Below are positions 61,022 through 64,000 of a stretch of DNA of 64,000 bases, one piece after another (the stretch's first letter is position 1; each line of letters starts with the position of its first letter). The position numbers and the translations under genes were made by a program. Under the pieces are notes generated by a model that was not told the origin of the DNA, did not search any database, and saw only the letters and a program-made list of their open reading frames with translations. The DNA is from Usitatibacter rugosus (GTDB lineage Bacteria; Pseudomonadota; Gammaproteobacteria; Burkholderiales; Usitatibacteraceae): positions 2,759,419 to 2,823,418 of the forward strand of contig NZ_CP053069.1 of assembly GCF_013003965.1 (NCBI RefSeq). The letters are read 5' to 3'.

Positions 61022-62337
61022 CGGCCGATCGGGTAGTACTCGAAGCCCTTCGAGCGCACGACGGCGGGCTCGTAGAGGTTGCGGCCGTCGAAGATGACGG
61101 GCGACTTGAGGCTCGCCTTCAGCGCGTCGAAGTCGGGGCTGCGGAAGGCTTTCCACTCGGTCGCGATCAGCAGCGCGTCGGCGCCCTGCGTGGCCTGCAT
61201 CGCGGTACCGGCGAAGGTGATTCCACTCTCGCTCTTGTAGGTCTTCTCGGCCTCCTCCATCGCCACCGGGTCGAACGCGGTGACGGTGGCGCCGGCCTTC
61301 AGCAGGCGCTCGATGATCACGAGGCTCGGGGCCTCGCGCATGTCGTCGGTGTTGGGCTTGAACGCGAGACCCCAGAGCGCGAACTTGCGGCCCGCGAGGT
61401 CGCTGCCAAATTTCTTCAACACCTTGTCCACGAGCACACCCTTCTGGCGCTCGTTGGCCTCCTCGACCGCTCCAACCACCTTGAGGTCGAGGCCGTGCTC
61501 CTGGGCCGTGCGCAGCAGCGCGGTGACGTCCTTCGGGAAGCACGAGCCGCCGTAGCCGGTGCCCGGATAGAGGAAGTGGTAGCCGATGCGCGGGTCGGAG
61601 CCGATGCCGATGCGAACGTGCTCGATGTCGGCGCCCAGGCGCTCGGCGAGGAGCGCCAGCTCGTTCATGAACGAGATGCGCGTGGCGAGCATGGCGTTGG
61701 CCGCGTACTTGGTGAGCTCGGCGGAGCGCACGTCCATCACCTGCAGGCGGTCGTGGCTGCGCTGGAACGGGCCGTAGAGCTCGCGCAGCGCCGTGACGGC
61801 CACGGGATCGTCGGCGCCGACCACGATGCGGTCGGGGCGCATGAAGTCCTCGACGGCCGCGCCCTCCTTCAGGAATTCCGGGTTCGACACGACGCTGAAC
61901 GCGATGTCGGCGCCGCGCTTCTTCAGGCCCTCGGCGATGGCGGCGCGCACCTTGTCCGCCGTGCCGACGGGCACGGTCGACTTGTCGACGACGATCTTCG
62001 GCGCGTCCATGTGCTCGGCGATGTTGCGCGCGGCCGCGAGCACGTGCGAGAGGTCGGCCGAGCCGTCCTCGCCGGGCGGCGTCCCCACGGCGATCATCTG
62101 GATGCGGCCATGGCGCGTGGCCTGCTTCGCATCGGTGGTGAACGTGAGGCGGCCGGCGGCGGCGTTGGCGCGCACGATCTCGCGCAGGCCCGGTTCGTAG
62201 ATGGGGATCTCGCCGCCCTCGAGCATCGCGATCTTGCGCGCGTCCACATCGAAGCAGAGCACATCGTTGCCCACGTCGGCCAGGCAGGCACCGGTGACGA
62301 GGCCCACGTAGCCGGTGCCGATCAGGGTGACCTTCAC
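61018..62337 (-). CDS. ugd: UDP-glucose 6-dehydrogenase
   Basis: Oxidises UDP-glucose to UDP-glucuronate with two NAD, 439 residues. [24 protein letters not shown] is the NAD motif, [11 protein letters not shown] and [24 protein letters not shown] follow. The catalytic cysteine lies in [20 protein letters not shown]. The GTG at 62337 overlaps the pyrF stop (GTGA). Its product is the entry compound for the Arn pathway at 41.9-48.7 kb. Confidence 0.96.
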   Translation of the reverse strand: MKVTLIGTGYVGLVTGACLADVGNDVLCFDVDARKIAMLEGGEIPIYEPGLREIVRANAAAGRLTFTTDAKQATRHGRIQMIAVGTPPGEDGSADLSHVLAAARNIAEHMDAPKIVVDKSTVPVGTADKVRAAIAEGLKKRGADIAFSVVSNPEFLKEGAAVEDFMRPDRIVVGADDPVAVTALRELYGPFQRSHDRLQVMDVRSAELTKYAANAMLATRISFMNELALLAERLGADIEHVRIGIGSDPRIGYHFLYPGTGYGGSCFPKDVTALLRTAQEHGLDLKVVGAVEEANERQKGVLVDKVLKKFGSDLAGRKFALWGLAFKPNTDDMREAPSLVIIERLLKAGATVTAFDPVAMEEAEKTYKSESGITFAGTAMQATQGADALLIATEWKAFRSPDFDALKASLKSPVIFDGRNLYEPAVVRSKGFEYYPIGR

Positions 62338-63044
62338 GCGGCCTCCTGCGACAGGCCCAGCTCGCGGCGGATGCCCTCGAGCACGGCGACGGGATCCGTC
62401 GCGCGCGTGATGGGACGGCCGATCACCAGGTAGTCGGCGCCGAGCTTCACCGCCTCGGCCGGCGTCACGGTGCGGACCTGGTCGCCCTTCGCGTCGGTGG
62501 CGAGGCGGATGCCGGGAGTGACCAGGGTGAACGATGTTCCCGCGGCAGCGCGCACCCACGGCGCTTCCTGTGCGGAGCAGACCACGCCATCCAGCCCGCA
62601 CTCCTTCGTGAGGCGGGCGAGCCGCTCGACGTTCTCGCGCACCGAGCCGCTGAAGCCGACGCGCGCGATCGATTCGTCGTCGAGGCTCGTGAGGATGGTG
62701 ACGCCGATGAGCAGCGGCGGCTTGGTGACCGAGGCCACGGCTTCGCGCGCGGCTCGCAGCATCGCCTCCCCGCCGCTTGCGTGCACGTTCATCATCCACA
62801 CGCCCAGGCGCGCGGCCGACTTGCAGGCGCCCGCGACGGTGTTCGGGATGTCGTGGAACTTGAGGTCGAGGAAGACTTCGAAGCCGCGCTGGTGGAGCTG
62901 CTCGACCACCGCGGGTCCGGCGGCGACGAAGAGCTCCTTGCCGACCTTTACGCGGCACAGCCGCGGATCGAGGCGCGCGGCCATCGCGAGCGCGCTCGCG
63001 GCATCGGGGAAGTCCAGGGGGACGACGACGATCTTATTGTCCAA
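62334..63044 (-). CDS. pyrF: Orotidine 5'-phosphate decarboxylase
   Basis: Last step of UMP synthesis, 236 residues, short type I family. The catalytic [14 protein letters not shown] motif and [11 protein letters not shown] are clear, and VTPGIRLA and [12 protein letters not shown] are late markers. The start is TTG at 63044, overlapping the lapB stop by 11 bases. LapB-PyrF adjacency is widely conserved in Proteobacteria. Confidence 0.95.
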   Translation of the reverse strand: MDNKIVVVPLDFPDAASALAMAARLDPRLCRVKVGKELFVAAGPAVVEQLHQRGFEVFLDLKFHDIPNTVAGACKSAARLGVWMMNVHASGGEAMLRAAREAVASVTKPPLLIGVTILTSLDDESIARVGFSGSVRENVERLARLTKECGLDGVVCSAQEAPWVRAAAGTSFTLVTPGIRLATDAKGDQVRTVTPAEAVKLGADYLVIGRPITRATDPVAVLEGIRRELGLSQEAA

Positions 63045-64000
63045 TCTGCATCCTTGCGAGGTGGCGGCCCGCGGTGTCCAGCTCGGCGGTGCGCCGCGGC
63101 GGGAAGGTCTCCCAGCCGCCGCAGGCCGGGCACTGCCAGAAGAACTGGCGCGCCTTGAAGCCGCAGGTGCCGCAGAGATAGACCGACAGGGCCTGGGCGT
63201 GCGAATGCACCAGGTTCTTCATGAGCTGCAGGTCCTGGCGGCGCTCGGGCGGGGCGCGCAGCAGCTCCGCGTCGATGAGGCGGTCCAGCCCGACCAGCGT
63301 GGGGTTGCGCCGGACTTCCTCGCGCACCAGGCGCCAGGCGGCCTCGTCGCCCTCCGCCTCGGCCGTGGCCTGGTAGACGACGTTCAGGAGGTCCAGCCCC
63401 GGATAGCGGTGCTGCAGGCCGCGCAGCAGCGTGAGGCCCTCGGTAAGCTTCCCGAGCGCCTTGAAGCTCTCGACCATGCCTTCGGCGGCGAGGCCCAGGT
63501 ACGCCGGGTCCTGCTCCTCGACCTTCTTCCACGCCTCGATGGCGCCGGCATGGTCGCCATCGCGCGAGCGCCATTCGCCGCGCAGCAGGTTCGCGCGGAC
63601 GCATTTGCGGTTCGACTCGAGCGCGCGGTCGAGGTAGGCATCCGCGCCCTCTTTCCGGCCGTGGATCTGCTCGGTGATCGCGAGCTCGCAGTAGTAGTTC
63701 GCGATCTCCTTCTGGTAGTTGCGCTTGGCGCTCACCTCGAGCTTCTTGGCCGCCTCGATGGCCTTCGCCCAATCCTTCTCCTGGATGTAGATGTCGAGGA
63801 GGTTGCGATGCACGCTCGGCGTGGGATCGACCTCGGCCAGCTTCGTGAGGACTTCCTCGGCATGGTCCAGGAGGCCGGCCTTGAAGTAGTCCTCGGCCAG
63901 CTCGAAGGAGGCCTTGCGACGTTCTTCCGGCGGGAGGTCCTCGCGGTTCATGAGGTCCTGGTGCATGCGGATCGCGCGGTCCACCTCGCCGCGGCGCCGG
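63034..64000 (-). CDS. lapB: Lipopolysaccharide assembly protein B (partial, 5' end outside window)
   Basis: TPR protein with a C-terminal rubredoxin-like metal-binding domain that regulates LPS synthesis through LpxC turnover. TPR-like helices run through the visible part ([37 protein letters not shown], then [33 protein letters not shown]). The [21 protein letters not shown] motif at the end holds four metal-binding cysteines. The N-terminal membrane anchor lies beyond the right edge of the window. First visible gene of the minus-strand lapB-pyrF-ugd-hldE-hldD operon. Confidence 0.94.
   Translation of the reverse strand, partial: RRRGEVDRAIRMHQDLMNREDLPPEERRKASFELAEDYFKAGLLDHAEEVLTKLAEVDPTPSVHRNLLDIYIQEKDWAKAIEAAKKLEVSAKRNYQKEIANYYCELAITEQIHGRKEGADAYLDRALESNRKCVRANLLRGEWRSRDGDHAGAIEAWKKVEEQDPAYLGLAAEGMVESFKALGKLTEGLTLLRGLQHRYPGLDLLNVVYQATAEAEGDEAAWRLVREEVRRNPTLVGLDRLIDAELLRAPPERRQDLQLMKNLVHSHAQALSVYLCGTCGFKARQFFWQCPACGGWETFPPRRTAELDTAGRHLARMQIGQ

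Overview
The window is one contiguous, very GC-rich stretch of bacterial chromosome packed with housekeeping genes. The gene content (class I PHA synthase, split ArnA, HldE kinase-only protein, LapB-PyrF, PII, BamD next to RluD) and the protein sequences point to a Betaproteobacterium, possibly of the Burkholderiales/Nitrosomonadales type. Genus cannot be fixed from the sequence alone. No rRNA, tRNA, CRISPR array, phage or transposase gene was seen. No gap between genes exceeds 300 bases; the larger gaps (about 120-250 bases) are mostly filled by inverted repeats or divergent promoter regions.

Layout. 1-5.5 kb: PHA storage (phbB partial, phaC), then ZIP transporter-pgeF-rluD in an overlapping operon, head to head with bamD. 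5.5-9.1 kb: divergent polyphosphate kinase and exopolyphosphatase. 9.1-14.7 kb: a catabolic stretch with two aldehyde dehydrogenases, a quinone oxidoreductase, an EctD-like PhyH dioxygenase and SixA. 14.8-21.4 kb: two transporters, the ybbP/ybbA ABC system and tesA. 21.4-28.8 kb: mnmH, a Ser/Thr kinase fused to a cyclic-nucleotide-binding domain, ispD-ispF, an MltF-like transglycosylase, a phosphoglycerate mutase-like phosphatase and serS. 28.9-41.4 kb: rarA, then a LysR/panE-like/glyA/sgaA module and a pseudouridine synthase, then lolA, ftsK, crp and trxB. 41.4-48.7 kb: smr and a lipid A aminoarabinose (arn) cluster with a TMEM175-type channel inside it and no arnD. 48.9-57.6 kb: purEK, a GIN-domain protein, mtfA, glnB with a 45-residue membrane protein, nadE, a GNAT/FemAB-like protein, an exonuclease and cysM. 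57.6-64 kb: a minus-strand operon lapB-pyrF-ugd-hldE-hldD-lipoprotein followed by comEA. Many genes overlap by ATGA/GTGA, so translational coupling is common.

Functional threads: envelope biogenesis dominates (BamD, LolA, LapB, HldE/HldD, Ugd feeding UDP-glucuronate to the Arn enzymes, MltF). Storage polymers (PHA and polyphosphate) are clustered near the left end.

The most unusual non-coding content is a set of intergenic inverted repeats. Four copies belong to one element of about 130-195 bases whose arms are almost pure purine / pure pyrimidine (10.8, 19.9, 37.1 and 48.8 kb; one copy has perfect 39-base arms). Three carry a GGGTCAGA core (28.8, 36.3, 55.8 kb), and two of these supply the stop codons of neighbouring genes. 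Two further single inverted repeats lie at 14.8 and 35.3 kb. None encodes a transposase, so they look like passive elements mobilised or maintained in trans.
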